The position numbers were made by a program, and so were the translations under genes. The notes under the pieces are model-generated. The model worked only from the letters and a program-made list of their open reading frames with translations, was not told the origin of the DNA and made no database searches. Positions 1-13,433 of a stretch of DNA of 64,000 bases are shown piece after piece. This stretch comes from Xylocopa sonorina (lineage: Eukaryota > Arthropoda > Insecta > Hymenoptera > Apidae), in NCBI RefSeq assembly GCF_050948175.1, contig NC_135204.1, positions 9,043,473 through 9,107,472 of the forward strand, given 5' to 3'. Within the stretch, counting starts at the first letter, position 1. Every line of letters begins with the position of its first letter.

Positions 1-3000
1 AGGGTGCGCGCAGGTGGTCGCGCAATATTCTAATTAGCGAGCGTCCCAATTATGCGTCTCGCGTCTCGCGCCGATAATTGCGTGCGCCTTTCCGCGATTG
101 CGCGATTCCCCGGATAAAACACGCGCGCGCGCGTTTCTCGCGCCTTGAACCGACACAATGGAGGGAAACTAATAAGTGGTTGGCTATTCGGAGTCCTCGC
201 CTTTGTCGACAGTCAGCCCGTTACCGTCTCTCCTCTTTGATTCGCCTCGTGGAATTAACGGATAGAATGCTTCTTGGCTATGGTTGCCCGATTCAACTTA
301 GTCTGCGTGGAATATTGTGATTTTCAGAGACAAGATTTGCGGTAGTGACGAACCGTGGCACGTTGCTCGGTTTTCGAAAGACGATAGTCGTTTGTGTTAG
401 CACGTTTCGCGACGACTATTGTGGAAAATGTTAAGATCTGTAGAGATTGTTGAATACGCAAACGCGACGGTGTCAGCCGGCGGGTCGCGAGCCACTTCAA
501 ACTCGTTGAAAAACTCACCTCCACGCCCGTCGTTATTTCGCGATTTTTTTCTCATATTAATTAGTAATTATAATGCGACTTCGTTTGCCCCGAGTTTCGT
601 GCCTTAATTAAGGACAAGCCGATGCTTTTCCATTTTAGTAATAGCCTTGGTATTGGCCGATTTCTCTACATTGTTAGAAAGAATCGTGAATATATGTAGA
701 CGATACTTTCATTTAGCTATAAAATTCTTGCTACGCGAATATTTTTTGGAAGAAATTGAGAAAAAAAAATCCGTGAACACGATGGGAACAGAGGAACGGT
801 GGCTTCAGCCTGAGAATTTCGTCCGAAACGAGGCCGTTTTCTTCTCCCTCCCCTTCTTTCCAACCCCCATCTACATCCCCCCGTCGGAGACTCTCGCTGC
901 CAGCGAAAATAAACGGCGGAGACGCGTCTAGCGGAGGGTTGGACCCGCGAGGCGGGGGCGAGAAAGAAGGAAGGAGAGAAATTAATTAGCTCTTTTGCGT
1001 TCTTGAAGAAAAAGAAGAGGAGAGAAAGGGGGTTCAAAGGAAGTGGCGCAGACTACCGAGGTCCGACTTCCGACTTGTCGACGGTGTGTGTAATTCCCTT
1101 CCACCCTTCTACCACCCCCACCTCGCTCACTCGATCTGTACGTGCGACCGGTTGAGAGAACCTTGGGCGAGATCCTTGGCCACGATCGCGAGAAGAACGC
1201 CGGCGTTTCTTTGTGAGGCCGCGAGTTCAACCCTTTCGACGCGATCTCGGGACGCGATCTCTCACCCCCTCCTTCTGCGTCTCGGTCATTGTTCCCCGTG
1301 GTTACGGGGACCGTTTGTTAGCCGGTAAAAGTATCTCGAGCCCGTTTCTTCGCCTCCCTTGGATGTTGAGAACGTTTTTCGGGGAGTTTTCGAGAGATAC
1401 GGGGGCTTGGCTCTTTTAGATCGCGCCGGGTTTTGTTAGTTTCGATGCTGGAACGGTTCACGGGGGTAGTTTGATTCATATCGTAGGTCTGAGATCGGTA
1501 TTTGTATTATATGTGTAATTACGGATCGAGATGGACGAAGATCTTTTCATAGAGTAGGCGATGGAATTATTTTTAATGCCTTACTTACTCTTGATAGAGA
1601 TTCTGTAAGTTGCCTTGTTTGACAAACGCAAACGTAGGAGCGTTAGCAAGGCTCGATGAGATCATGCAAACTATATTTTACTTGATACACTCTAAACGAA
1701 CACTGTTTCAATTACTTCACCACATTTATTGACACGATGATTTAAAACCGTTTAGACTCGATTCGAGAATTGAAAAAACACAGGGCAATATGGAAGCAGT
1801 CTCGATGCTTCCATTGCAAGGCGAACACAACGACTGCCGCCTAATTCGCGACAGGTCAAGTGTTCTCTCGTTCGATCACTATTAAGCGCCGGCTGATAAC
1901 AAAAACCTTCTACGATCGAGAAACATTTGTACGTTTCCCGCGGCAGTCGTAGATTCCGCATACTTCTCGACGACTCGTTTTCCACCACCACCGACCCTCA
2001 CACTTTCTCGTCGTCTGCGCTTGACGCTGGAATTGCAACGATTCGGTCCAATAAATCTTTTCAACGTTCAAATTTCATCTCTCTGTTCGTCAAATCACAC
2101 CCTTAAATATTAATATTCCACCATTAGACATCTGTTTCATGAAAAATCCCCTCCCATCTCATACAAGTGAATTTCTGGAATCTCTCCGGTCAGATTGTAA
2201 AACAGAAAAATCAAAATGCTCGATTTCAGACCGAAATTAAAATCGTCGACCCGTCAGAAGTGAAAAAGCAAGCCTTATGCCAAGAAGGCGAGCATATTCA
2301 CCCCGCGATCACCCCGGGGAGGGTCCGCCCGAAAGGGTATGGGTGTGGAAGGCGAACAAATTGAAATCTGTATCTCTAATCCGATCCACTTTGTCTCCAA
2401 ATAAGAGGCAGAGCCAACCCCCTCGCTTAAACCCGACGGCTGCCGCCCCGCAGGCTTTACCTATGTTCGCGTTCAACGTCGCCCCAGCATCCACCCCCGC
2501 GCGGCCGTCGGACGCGTCCGTGTGAAGCGACGACTCCACCGGCGTGCGTCGGTGTGCGACGGCAGTACTTACATAAGGTGGTGGTGCGCGGAGGGGTCGC
2601 ACGGGGGTTGGAAAGCAAAGTCAGGGCTTGGTTTGCCGGGGCCAGGCCGAGTTGAACGCGGAGCCAGTTTCATCCCCTTTCGCGTTCCGCGGTGTCATCG
2701 TCAGAGGGCACTGTGGTTGACACAGAATGACACCCATCCCCCCGGACGAAACCCGCCAGCGAAATACTCGTCACAGCCAGGGACGAACACGTACGGAAAA
2801 CCCGACGGATACGACCACCGTTGAACCCCACGGTTGATTGCCTCCGGATGGTAATGAGAGTCTGTTCACTTTCCCTTAAATGCCGCGATAAACTTTTAGA
2901 CAAGGTCTTACGGTTTTTCAAGGGCTACTTTTACGTATGTCTGATGTTACGCGTTACTGGAAGATTGGTTTTATCGATTATCTGCTAGGATAACCGGGTG

Positions 3001-5700
3001 TTCTCCGTGTTGAACGACCGCTCCTTTTTCTTCTTCAGCTTCTTCCTCGCCAGTTTAGCCGCGATGTTGATTTTAAAAAACCAGAGACAAAGTTTCGAGT
3101 AACTCCAGCGAGAGGTTGCATTTTTCTTTGAAACTTCACCCGCGACAATCTCGAACTTCCCCCAAAGTTAAACGTATCAACGACACTTTTTTAATTATCA
3201 ATTAAATCCGCTGTTTGAAGAGTCTTTCAGACATGAATTTCATTAAAATGTTGACAAGCTTCTTCATCAGTTTGATACGTCTTTACGCGCCCCGGAGAAG
3301 GCAATATTCGCGGTGATGAAGATGTCTGACTCTCGTTGACTAATCCACTCGTCCCCACCACCTTCCCCCGTCGGATAAGAGCGGTGTTGAACGAACAAAC
3401 AAAACAGTGTTCTCAATCAGGCACCCTCTCTCGTTTCGAGTTAACCATCCCCGATCCTGGCCCTGGTTTGACCCGTTAAATCTCGACTCGAACCCAGGGG
3501 GGTGGGTAGAGGGAGCGCGACGGGAAGACCCGGGAAGAGAAAGAAGAAGGAGGCCACTAAATTTCGCCTGCTTCACGCAGACAGAGAAGCATACACACTG
3601 GATGGAGCCAAGACGGATTTAAAATTTAAATTTTATTTGATTATATTTGAATTTAATTTCGTTACTTGTCCCCGAGGGGTGGTTATCCGAACTGCGACTT
3701 TACGCTCGCCAGCGAGCTCGGGCACGCACATCGGTAGTGGCGCTATTTTTGCGTCCGTATGCGTGAATCCAACCGGGCGCAGCGAGTATTAGAGCTTGTT
3801 CGAGGGAAATGATAGGGGTAGTTCTCGGTAGGGGAGTCATTGGTGGTATTTTATTAGCCGAGTTAAACAGAGGGAGGTGCTAGAGTAACGGAGTGGATCA
3901 ACCCCACGAAACTGATACCGATTCAAAGCTCGAAGGATGGGACGGATACGAGAAGATTCGATTCTAAAAAGAACCTTTTTCTCTCTCTCGAAGTATCACA
4001 CCAAGATTCGTACGCTCGGCTTTTTCTCTCTAACCATTTCCCTCCGCTTCGGCAATCACGTTCCATACAGAACGAGCCGCCTAGCTGGTAGCGCATACCA
4101 CGAAAGGACACTCGGATCCCGGCGTCGCGATAAGGCGCGCCGGAAGGCAAAAAGGGCAGAACGGAGGCGGTCCGGGTGAGCGATGCCGCAATTAGCCAGG
4201 GATGTCCCCGTGGAAGCGGTGGCTTGGGAGAGCAGAGCGTTGGCGTAACACCTGGCCACTGTGCGCCGCGGTTATTGCGCGCGCCCTGAAAATTTATGGA
4301 AAACCGCCCGGTCCAGCGTTGATTAATGCGCGCGTATTACGCGCGGGTCCGCTCTACCACCAGGGATCGGTACGCGAGGTTAATTGCCGACGGATTATTG
4401 CGTCACGGTGTTGTTGCATCAGATGAGCTTCTGTCGCGGATTCTCGACTGTTGTTTTTTAGTTTCACGAAACTTTTTCGAAATTGAAGCATTGGAATATA
4501 TTTACCACATTCGGCGATTGGGTAGTCGGACGTTCGCAGAATTTGGAATCAAGTCCCTCGACTTTGAGAGACACTGGTCCAGCTTCATCCCCGCGGCTGG
4601 ACCGTGAAATACCATAAAATTAAACAGACGTAAATCCTCCAGAGGACGCTGGCTCGGTGCCAAAATTCACCGACAACATCGCCGACGACGCTGCTCCACC
4701 CGCGAACAATGTAAAAGGGGACTTGAGAATTGGCTGTGAATTTTCAAACACCGTCTCCAATCCCGCCTTAATAAACTTACCACCTATCAGTGTTCGTCGG
4801 CGGTTTCGCGAGACCTACAGGGCCGTTCATTTATTTTATCCGTTTTAATAGAACCGTCGGTTTTCGTCGATGATCAGAGTAACGTAAATTCAAATCTCTC
4901 TGAAACATTTTTGCAGAGCGCTAGTTTAGACTCTGTGACAATTTTCACCAAGGTTTCGCCGAATTTGCTCACCTGGCGGTCGAACGGAATCAGCGTGTTC
5001 AGCAGAATTTTCGTTTCCGCTGCAGCCTCCGCGGCATAGCTGCTTACCTCGTAAAGGTGGAGGAGCCATCGTCCCGATTTTTATCCAAACCTCCTGGCTG
5101 GCTCTATTTCTCGTGGAGCTCGCAAACATCCGGCAGATTGCCGGCGTGTGCGCGACTTTAATCTATGCTAAGTCGGGCTGTGGGGTCTCTGCGAGGCTGA
5201 TGGCGGCTGGTGGCTTCCCAGCCCGGACATGGAAATCCCGTGGCTGGCTACGGAATCAGCGATAACGCAGAGTCATCCACCGATCCTCGCCCGGGCTTAA
5301 ACGCCATCCTTGTCGGAGGCGCCTTCGTGCATCTCTCGGATTCCCCGTGTTCGATTCGAGTCGATTTTCGACCGCTCGTCGTGTTCTCGTCGGACATTTA
5401 ATTGCGTAGATGGTGATTGGCTGTTTTTGGAATTACTCGGTTGGTTTTTCTGACGTTGCGAACAGTGCTGGGTTGGACGTAGAAAAAGGGTTCGTATCAG
5501 GGGTTGAAATCAGTCGGACTTTGAGATTGGGGGACTCCGGAGATATCGAGAGTTCAATTAAAAAAGTGATCGACGAAATTGGAAGCTTTAAAGATAATGG
5601 TTACAGAAGTATAGAAATAGCTAGAACTAAGTTGAAGAGAAGGGATAGGGGAAGAATAGAGCACCGAAAGACGAGAAGTCCATTTGACAAATTAATGCTA
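1..5700. other. intergenic, no gene seen
   Basis: Mostly non-repetitive. AT-rich stretches at about 0.53-0.78, 1.48-2.30 and 3.0-3.25 kb alternate with CpG-rich sequence. Short open frames only, none with domain-like composition. The very AT-rich segment at 3618-3660 adjoins GC-rich sequence abruptly, but no terminal repeats or target duplications were found. Confidence 0.6.
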
Positions 5701-6607
5701 GGCTGGTTCAGGTAATTTCGCCGGAACTTTTAGTGCCCGTTGCTCTTCCTAAACCGCCCTTCTTGATTTCCGCTCAGTGGCATCGTCGTTGCGCGACGAA
5801 CTTTACGTGGCAGACACCGGTAAATGGTCTCGCGTGTGCGCAGCGTGAAATTTCACCCCCTCGCAGCGTCCCGAAACTTTACTTCTTCTCCTTCTTCTTC
5901 TTTTTACCGTGGAATGACAAACCGCGTCTCGTTGAAGAAATTCGAAGTGTTATCTTCCTTCTCATACCTGGAAAGGCATTTCTGTGCTTCTCATCGTTGT
6001 TTATATCTAGCGTCCGACGATGATGAATTAGAAATCAGTAATCTTGCACTCCAGGTTCATTCGAAACTGCTCACCCTGAATCTAACGCAAATAATTAGAA
6101 CCATTCCAAACCTAACTTGTCCTAATGTCAAAAATCTCTTCCAATTACCGCGTCCTATAATTCATCAAAATTTTTTCCCACCAATTCGCAGAAAGTCGGT
6201 CTCCTCGAGCATCGATTCCCAGCGGCCTGACCGCGACAAAGTGCACGCGCGCGCGCGCGTTGGTCCTCGGCAAAAAGGAAGTCGAACAACGAAGCGACAG
6301 AGAAGCAAGAGGAACGAAAAGAAGGGACGGGCCCCCGGATCGAACGGATCGTCCTTGGAGGCAGCCTGGAATTCTCGCGATCGAGAACGGCTCACCGCTC
6401 GGCTTTCTTACACGGTTGCTCGTGCGCGGCCAAGCCAAATAATTCAGTCTTAATTAGGATTTACGCGGCGGCGGTGAACAATTAAAACATAAGACACGGT
6501 CCACCGTACGAGCCACCGTGGCGGCGGAGGGAGCATCGTCGCGGCCGGGCCCCGGGAATTTGATTTCGAATCGCCGCCATTCCCTACCACCGTTGACAAT
6601 GCCCAAT

Positions 6608-6617
6608 GGCGCCACCT
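6608..6617 (-). promoter_or_regulatory. CTCF-like site AGGTGGCGCC
   Basis: Reverse strand of GGCGCCACCT, a full match to the conserved CTCF core (AGGTGGCGC). It sits in a unique, possibly conserved patch (about 6.47-6.78 kb) that also has CACCTG and several TAATTA-type homeodomain words. Confidence 0.4.
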
Positions 6618-8569
6618 GAGGCACATCGATCCGCGGGCCTGGCTAATAAATACGTCGACGGCCACTGCGGCCCGACATTAATTCCGCGACGTGACAATTG
6701 CGTCTTTTAATTACCCGAGCGGGGAGAGGCCCGCTGTGCGCCAAGCCGACACGTCCCTTCACGGTGGACATAAAGTCCCTCCGCGGTTTTTGCGACCATC
6801 CCCCTTCCACCGATCGATCCGAGCTCGTCATGGTTTCTTGGGATCGCGTTCGAGCACAATTTTTTCTTTTTTTTCTTTTTTTTTTTCTTTCATCTCAGCC
6901 GATTAAACGTCTCGTGTTCCATCTCTTTCTTTCGCTTCGTCCTCGGTCTTCTCACTAGTGTTGCATTACTTTTGTAACACGTTGCCACGTGACCTACATT
7001 ACAACGATTATGAACGAGCCGCCAGGATTCTCAAAACGAGATACATTTCTACGTGGTTTATACCCAGTTCAACGAGTTGCAGCGATTAGTGTATCGATTA
7101 GCGATTAGACGGTTAATAATCGTCGCACGCGGGCCGAATCGGTGGCGCACCTGCCAAGCAGGTGCAATCGCGATCCGGCTCGGTCTATCAAACCAGTTTC
7201 TGATCTGGCAGAATCACGATCGACGTTGTTGGATCAGATTCGCGGCTCGCAACACTTTACCCTACTGTCTCGCTGAATATTCCGGAACCTTCTCCCTACT
7301 CTCGTTCGCAACAGCCAATCATCCATCAACATCCACGCCGATATCGCGTTTAGGGATGAAACATTGGTCGCGAGTCGGCTACTTTCGTCAGAATAATTGT
7401 TTCTCGTTAGCAGCGCGCGGAGGGTAGGGGGTTGTCCGCGAGATCGGCCATTTTCTCCGAGAGGATCTAACGATCGCTAGGGTCTCGCGCAGGGTGGCGG
7501 GCGAACTGACATTTTCCCCGCAATAAATTCCACCTGGTTAGCCAGGATCGGGGCAAAAAATGGACGGGTAATGCGTATGGTAGGCGCTGTAGGAAATTAC
7601 GTGTTCGCGGTTATTGGCAGGCCGGCTGTAAAGCCGAGGAAACTCGCTTTCGTCGGCTGAGAATCGAGTGGACGGGCAGAGACCGTGAGGCAAAAGCGGC
7701 AAAAAAGACCGATTCCAGGCGAGAGACGAAGAGAAGGATGAATGGTGAACGGAGAGGGCAGAGGGTGGACGGAGAGAGGAGAAACGAGGAGGAGCTGGCG
7801 CAGGCCCCGAGTGTACTCCCTTCTTTCACGGTGGTCCCCGGCTCCGAGTGGCTCTCCTCGTCTCTATCCGTGGGCCCCTTGACGAGAGGGGGGCCCCGCG
7901 GCTAATATCCGACGCAAGCCTGCCCGTTTCGGGGCCCACGTCGCGCCACTCTTCCCAAGGCATAATAATATAGACGTCTCGTTAGCCGTCGCGCACCACC
8001 GGCCCACGGATAGAATTGGTTTTAGGAGCGTGCATGGGTAATGAGCCAGCCCGTCTTCCTTTCGTCGGATGCCGCGCGACCGATCATCCTCGGTTTCTCT
8101 TGTTAATTGATCCCTGCTATTGCTTCGGATACCCGAGTTTGGGGTGGTAATCGTCGATTTCTCTCTGATCCTCGAACGGTTCTACGAGTTCGGCTGGGGG
8201 GCTCGATCGGTTCGGTGGATGGTGTGGAAGTTTTGCGATTACAGTGGCTGCAACCAGTGTTCGATGATCCTCTCCGTAATACGACTCTTTAATTAGGTAT
8301 CGTTGGCCATCTTACGATCAAAGATTTATTTGTTACCGTTGCCGCTGTCCACCCTTGCGCTGGTCTCTTCAAGATGAACGCGCCCCATATGATCCCATTG
8401 CAACTGCTCCGTTACGATTGAAACATTTGATAGAAGACTCTCTGAAAACAGTTGCAGAGGAGCGTAATCTGATAGCAACGCGTGACGACACGATCCAACG
8501 GGTTGGATAAGAAACAGTCACCCAGTGTACACGCGGAAAAGAAAGAGGAACTAACGTGGAGGCGGAGGA

Positions 8570-8579
8570 AGGTGGCGCA
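8570..8579 (+). promoter_or_regulatory. CTCF-like site AGGTGGCGCA
   Basis: Matches the CTCF core AGGTGGCGC followed by AG, as in the longer consensus. It precedes the GGGGCCC-rich patch. Confidence 0.35.
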
Positions 8580-8642
8580 GGGGAGTCATGAGCGAGAACA
8601 AGAGCAAGAACAAGAGAAGCAGGTAGGTCGCAACGTGGCGCA

Positions 8643-8667
8643 CGGAGCGTCTGGGGCCCACGCTCCG
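8643..8667. repeat. 8-bp inverted repeat around GGGGCCC
   Basis: CGGAGCGT and ACGCTCCG enclose CTGGGGCCC. It is one member of a local set of GGGGCCC/GGGCCCC words spread over about 7.87-8.81 kb. Confidence 0.5.
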
Positions 8668-9553
8668 CCGCGCCGCGACAAGGTGGTCCCGGGGCCCAAC
8701 GGGCCTCGACTCGCGGACGTGGGGCCCGCACGAATGCCCTCGATTTATGAAGCACGAATTAAATACTATGATCCTAGTCGCCCGTGCCCGTGCTCGTGCC
8801 CGGGGGCCCAGGTCATCGCGAACTCCATGGAAATTGAATTCCTCCTGGATAGACGACGTTTGGCTACTGTTGATCTTCAGATAAAGACCTCGTGATGGAA
8901 TAGAACAATAGGTTACGCGATTCGATGATCGAAGCGATTTAAGGCTATCCATTACGCGTTCAGGTGAATTTAGAGTTCCATCTGGTCGAAGTTAACGCTA
9001 AAAGTCGGCGAACCTCTTCCATTCGAAATGTCCAATGAGATCAGAGTCCGCTATTAACTCCATCGAAAATAATTTGCGCAGCCAAGTCTCGCGGACCTAA
9101 AATCACCCTGTATGCAGAAACTTCTTACGAGCAGGCATTAAAGCCATCCTCTCGTTACCCAGTCGCCGCTACGGTTATGATTTGTTGACCCGGACCACCG
9201 TGCCGGAGTCAACCACCGCGGGGTACAACACCAGGCCCGCTCCGTCGGGTCAAGAAGAGCTCGCCGCGTAGCTGACAGCTTCCCGGGACCGATAGTTTCT
9301 CACAATCGCGGAAACTACCGGTGCTCCCCGATCTCGAGGTTCGTAGCCGACGCGAGAGTCGTCGAGGGTGGTCCCTTCACCCGCCTCGGCTCTTATCAGC
9401 CAGCCACGTCGCTCGCCTGATTGATTCAGACTTGAACGCGCGATTAATAATTCGCGAGCGAGCCGCTCGACCGGCTTCGCCTGCTACGTTCCCTCTTCCT
9501 CCCGGGGTTAATGGCTGCCTCGGTCTGATCGACCGCGCGATGAATTTGCCGCG

Positions 9554-9600
9554 ATGAGTTCGTCGGAGGATTTTTACGACGAGTCGGATTATGGTACTTT
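9554..9600 (+). CDS. possible first coding exon of an unknown gene (15 codons)
   Basis: ATG with G at -3 opens MSSSEDFYDESDYGT and then meets TT|GTAAGT, a perfect donor, after 15 codons plus 2 bases (phase 2). The acidic Ser/Asp/Tyr-rich start looks like many real N-termini. Upstream lie a pyrimidine-rich stretch and two short uORFs. One of them, MNLPR, ends in a TGA that overlaps the ATG (ATGA). No partner exon with a matching phase was found in the window, and the next exon could lie far away. An ATG within 50 bases of a GTAAGT also occurs by chance. Low confidence. Confidence 0.2.
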
Positions 9601-11091
9601 GTAAGTAGCTTTCGGCTCGTTTTTCTAGTGTTGGGATAGCGGTTGCCTTAACTGGGATAGATGGGGTACATTCTTCTTTTTTTTTTTTAAAGAGCGATAC
9701 TCGAGAGAAGTAGTATATTTTATGGTAGTCGGTCTACGATTGTGTGCTATGCAGTTTACTTCTGTTTGCTTTGGATCTTGCATTATTGACAAACGGATAT
9801 TAGTGGCGTTTGCAAAGTTTATTACAAAGTTACACTCGAACGTAATGTATTGTTAAGGTACACAATCTGCCCGCAAGTTAAAGAAGAAAAAATTGGGGGA
9901 ACACTCGAGAACTGGAGAGATTAAAAGAAAGGAGCAGTTCGAAGCTAGGAATCTTCCCCTCGACGTATTTATTCAACTACGATCTGTTTAGACAACCCGT
10001 GCCGTCCCCATTCTATCGATTTTCCCGTTCCCACAGCGTAACGCTGAATTTCTGCGGCGTCGTCGTCACCGCCGCCGCTACCCTCTGGTCGCCACCTTCC
10101 CCGGCTCGGACGATGGTTTTAGTGGTTACAGTGGCTACACACCCCCGCGATAAACTCGAGGATTCGCCACGCTGGTGCGGCCTGCTCGAATGGAGGAGCA
10201 AAGCAGAACCGTCGCGGTATTAACATAAGAACACCATGACCGATCGCTTCGACGCACCACTCTCTCTCCCCCTCTGATCTCTCTATTACGTTGATTTTTT
10301 CCACCCTTCCTTTCATCCCTCTCTTCAGCTGGACTATACAGAGCGTTCTCTTTTTTTCGTCTTTTTTTTTCCCTTTCTTTTGGAGATACGTACGTGCTCG
10401 AAATGAGAATGACCAACGAAATTTGTGGTTCCTCCGAGCTGAAGGATTAAGAGATCGCTTTTTTCCCCTGAAACGCTTTCGATGGACGAGACGGAGTTAA
10501 TGTTGCGTCAACAACTCTTAAAAACCGCTACAAATTAACACAAATTCCCCAGTCCTATTTCCACCCTTCTCGATCTAAATCTCTCTCGCTAAACGAATGA
10601 ATCAAACGCCACCCCTTCATCTAACCCCGCTAAACTCTCGACACCACTTTCACTCGCCGGTTCCCAATTCATTTATCCCGAAAACCGAACAATCTCATCG
10701 TCGATTCCTTTTGGGTGCCGTTCAACCCCCTTACACCCGATGGATGTTGTGACAATCGTTCCGGGACGAGCGTGGAGGAAGCATTCGAAGCGATCACGCG
10801 TGGACCTGACACGCGATCGTCGTCACCGGTTGCGTACGTGGAAAAACGCGAGGCGAAACGGCCGGCGGGGACGAAACGTCACCGAGCGGAACCCAAACTA
10901 CGGCCGGAAGTCGCCGGTCACGTGGCCGGGGCGACGCGCGACATTGTGTCCGGCATAATAAACCGTCGCCTATGCCTGTCCTCGTGGAAACGTAACAGCT
11001 CTCTCACAGACGCTGATTTATGGTAGGATTCGCAACGATCGCGACGGGACAACCCCCTTTCTGTTCAATGGGGTTGCGTTAAGAGCTCAGG

Positions 11092-11165
11092 GGATAGCTG
11101 GTACTGGGATATCCCGGTAGAGCATCGGACTCGCCGGTCCCGTGGTTTCGCTCGGGATTCGATTC
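11092..11165 (+). other. tRNA-like relic (Lys-type D-arm similarity)
   Basis: GGATAGCT (11092-11099) and CGGTAGAGCATCGGACTC (11115-11132) match the 5' half of eukaryotic tRNA-Lys. They are separated by an extra segment that makes a GGGATATCCC palindrome (11106-11115). A B-box-like GGATTCGATTC follows at 11155-11165. The anticodon stem is only partly paired and the acceptor stem is not recognisable, so this is not a working tRNA. It could be a tRNA-derived SINE remnant, a tRNA pseudogene, or coincidence. Confidence 0.25.
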
Positions 11166-13413
11166 GGTTAGCCTCCGGTTTGGTTTCGTCGGATTTGTTG
11201 CTTTTGCGCTCGCGATGGACGCGCGATTGGAATTGGACGAAAATGGTCCGTTCGGATCTCTACTTAAACGGTGGAATAGAGAAAGCGGTCGACGCATCTG
11301 TTTGGGCGAAACAGCCGCGCGTTTGTTTCGCGCGAGCGAAACCGGACGTTCCCTCCGGTACAAATTACCAGCTCGCGGGCGGTCGCGCGTGCACATTGTC
11401 CTGTCAGCGTGCGAAACGGCCGCGATATCGACAGTTACGCATTACTCGGCTCTCGTACCGTTGCATAGGCGTGCGTGCGCCGCCATTTGCATACGTGATT
11501 ACACGCCGCGGACCCAGGCCGAATCGCGACGCCTGCACTTGTACATATATCTTTATGTACCTGTCCGGTTCAAAAGGGCTACGTGTCAGCTGGTCTCGTT
11601 CCTTTTCGCGCTCGCGTCCGTCCGACACGATCTACCGGGTGGCCCGTGTCAGCCAAGCGATTACGCAAATTGATAGATCAACCCTCTTTTTCGTTGCCAG
11701 AATGTTTCGAACGCGAACGATTCCACGATAGCGAAAGACTCGAAGCGTTATGGAATTACAGTGAAATCCCTGGGGAAAGCAGTGGAATTTAATGTTTAAA
11801 TCATTCACAACCCCCACATTATCGTTGCAGCACACCTTCGTTAAAACATTGACCGTCCAGCTATCCGTTTCTTAAATTGAAAATTACGCAAATCCGCGGT
11901 TACCTAAGCGGTCTCATCAATCAGTCGACCGGTTCCGTGAAGAAACGTCGGCTGTCTCACCCGGTATACGTCTTCGTGGCTCATCGAGGCGCACCGTTCG
12001 ACAGGTCCGCTCGTCGACGCGTTACCCGCCGTACGAGCGCGTTATTTTTCATCGCGGGACGTCCCTATATTACAAATTACGACCCGTCGCGGGATAAACG
12101 GGCCCGATAGTATTCCGACCGCGTCGTTACCAATGTCTCCCTCGCGAATCTTTATTGCGTAATCGGATTTCAGCATCGATCGGTTCACGTGGCTGGTAAG
12201 AACCTGTAACTAGGTAACCACCCCTTGGCCGGCTCCATTAAAGGATCGTAGATCCAGGAAGGGTGGCCGACTTTATTGTTCTCTACTTCCACCGCGATCC
12301 GACGATTACACGCATCTCGTCTTGTTATGGATCTCGCCGTTTCTGTTAAGTGGCTGGTGAAGTTGGACACTTCAGTCGCATTGTGCAAGACTCTTTTGTT
12401 GTATCCTACGAGGCACGAGTAGTATCAATTTCCCGCGAATAATTTCCTTACTTCCGAAAATCGAAGGATTACGCATTTTTATTCGTTCCTACTGGATGCA
12501 GGGTATAAAAAATTCCCGTAACAATTACCATGGCATCTGTACGCCGCCATACGTATCAGCGACAATCGTAGAATTTTTCGTGGCAGCAGCGAGGAAAGGG
12601 TGTCTCACGGGCGATTATGCGCGAAAGGATGCACACCGGCTCGATTTCGAGCATTGGGGTCGCAGGAAGACACGACACCCCGTCGTATCGCTGTCTCCCC
12701 CCCTGGTGGCTGCATTATTTGTTAGCAATTTTCCGAGCTGTCGGCCGTCCCCTTCCCCCTTCCGATCCGGCTCGATCGTTATTGCGGTCATTGTCATTGT
12801 AATCCGGCCGGGAATAATGCATAATGCGAGAGAGCGCGCCGCGTGTGCGTACCATCGAGTCACGCCGATGCAGCATCACGTCCGCGAATCGATCGTGTCA
12901 CGGATCTTACCCATCGTTCGATTAATCATTTCGCTCGAGGAATAGCCGGATACTTTGTTTTCCTTTTATCGTTACCAGCAATTAACAGAGCGCATTTTTA
13001 CACCAAATTTCTCGCGAATCTTTTCTATTTCGTATCGAAACAAATTTTCTTCACCCACGTCGAACATCAACCGAACAAGCAATCTAATCGACGCCACGAA
13101 GGAGAAGGCACGAAACAATCCGCGGCAAGATTCCATTAGCCACTTTTTCACTTACCTCTACCACTTCCATCCGCCCTCCGTTTCTTACGGAACAGTCACG
13201 GTTCAATCGAAGACCAGCGCACCCTCGACCATACGACTCACCCTCGATTACGTAGTAACGAAGTCTCTGTCCGTCTGTATCGGGAACAGAGCCGAGAAAG
13301 GAAAGACTGTAAAATTCAGGAAGGAACATTAGGGTAGGAAGGGGTGGCGTCGGTTCGTTGATCACGACCCTGGGTGCCGGGTTGAATTAGGGCCACGACA
13401 GCCACGGGGTGAG

Positions 13414-13433
13414 CCTGTGTTTATTGACACAGG
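13414..13433. repeat. 7-bp inverted repeat around TTATTG
   Basis: CCTGTGT-TTATTG-ACACAGG. The centre, TGTTTATTGACA, resembles a forkhead site (TGTTTAY). Isolated intergenic site. Confidence 0.4.

Larger units (their letters stand above)
5701..9553. other. intergenic, regulatory-looking patches
   Basis: No gene seen. A 209-codon open frame (5824-6453) lacks any recognisable composition or motif. A unique patch at 6.47-6.78 kb carries the CTCF-like site and homeodomain words. 7.87-8.81 kb is rich in GGGGCCC/GGGCCCC. A TC/T-rich run lies at 6860-6900. Confidence 0.5.

Noticed and set aside
4081..4105. tRNA A-box-like CTAGCTGGTAGCGCAT
   Set aside because: No B-box at the right distance and no acceptor or anticodon stem.
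5824..6453. 209-codon plus-strand frame
   Set aside because: Composition changes abruptly along its length and shifts to Arg-rich CpG sequence; no recognisable domain.
8482..8895. Frame with SHEREQEQEQEKQ before CAG|GTAGGT, considered as an exon
   Set aside because: The Glu/Gln run is a short CAAGAG-type repeat. The donor match coincides with CAGGTAG, a common heptamer, and no acceptor partner was found.
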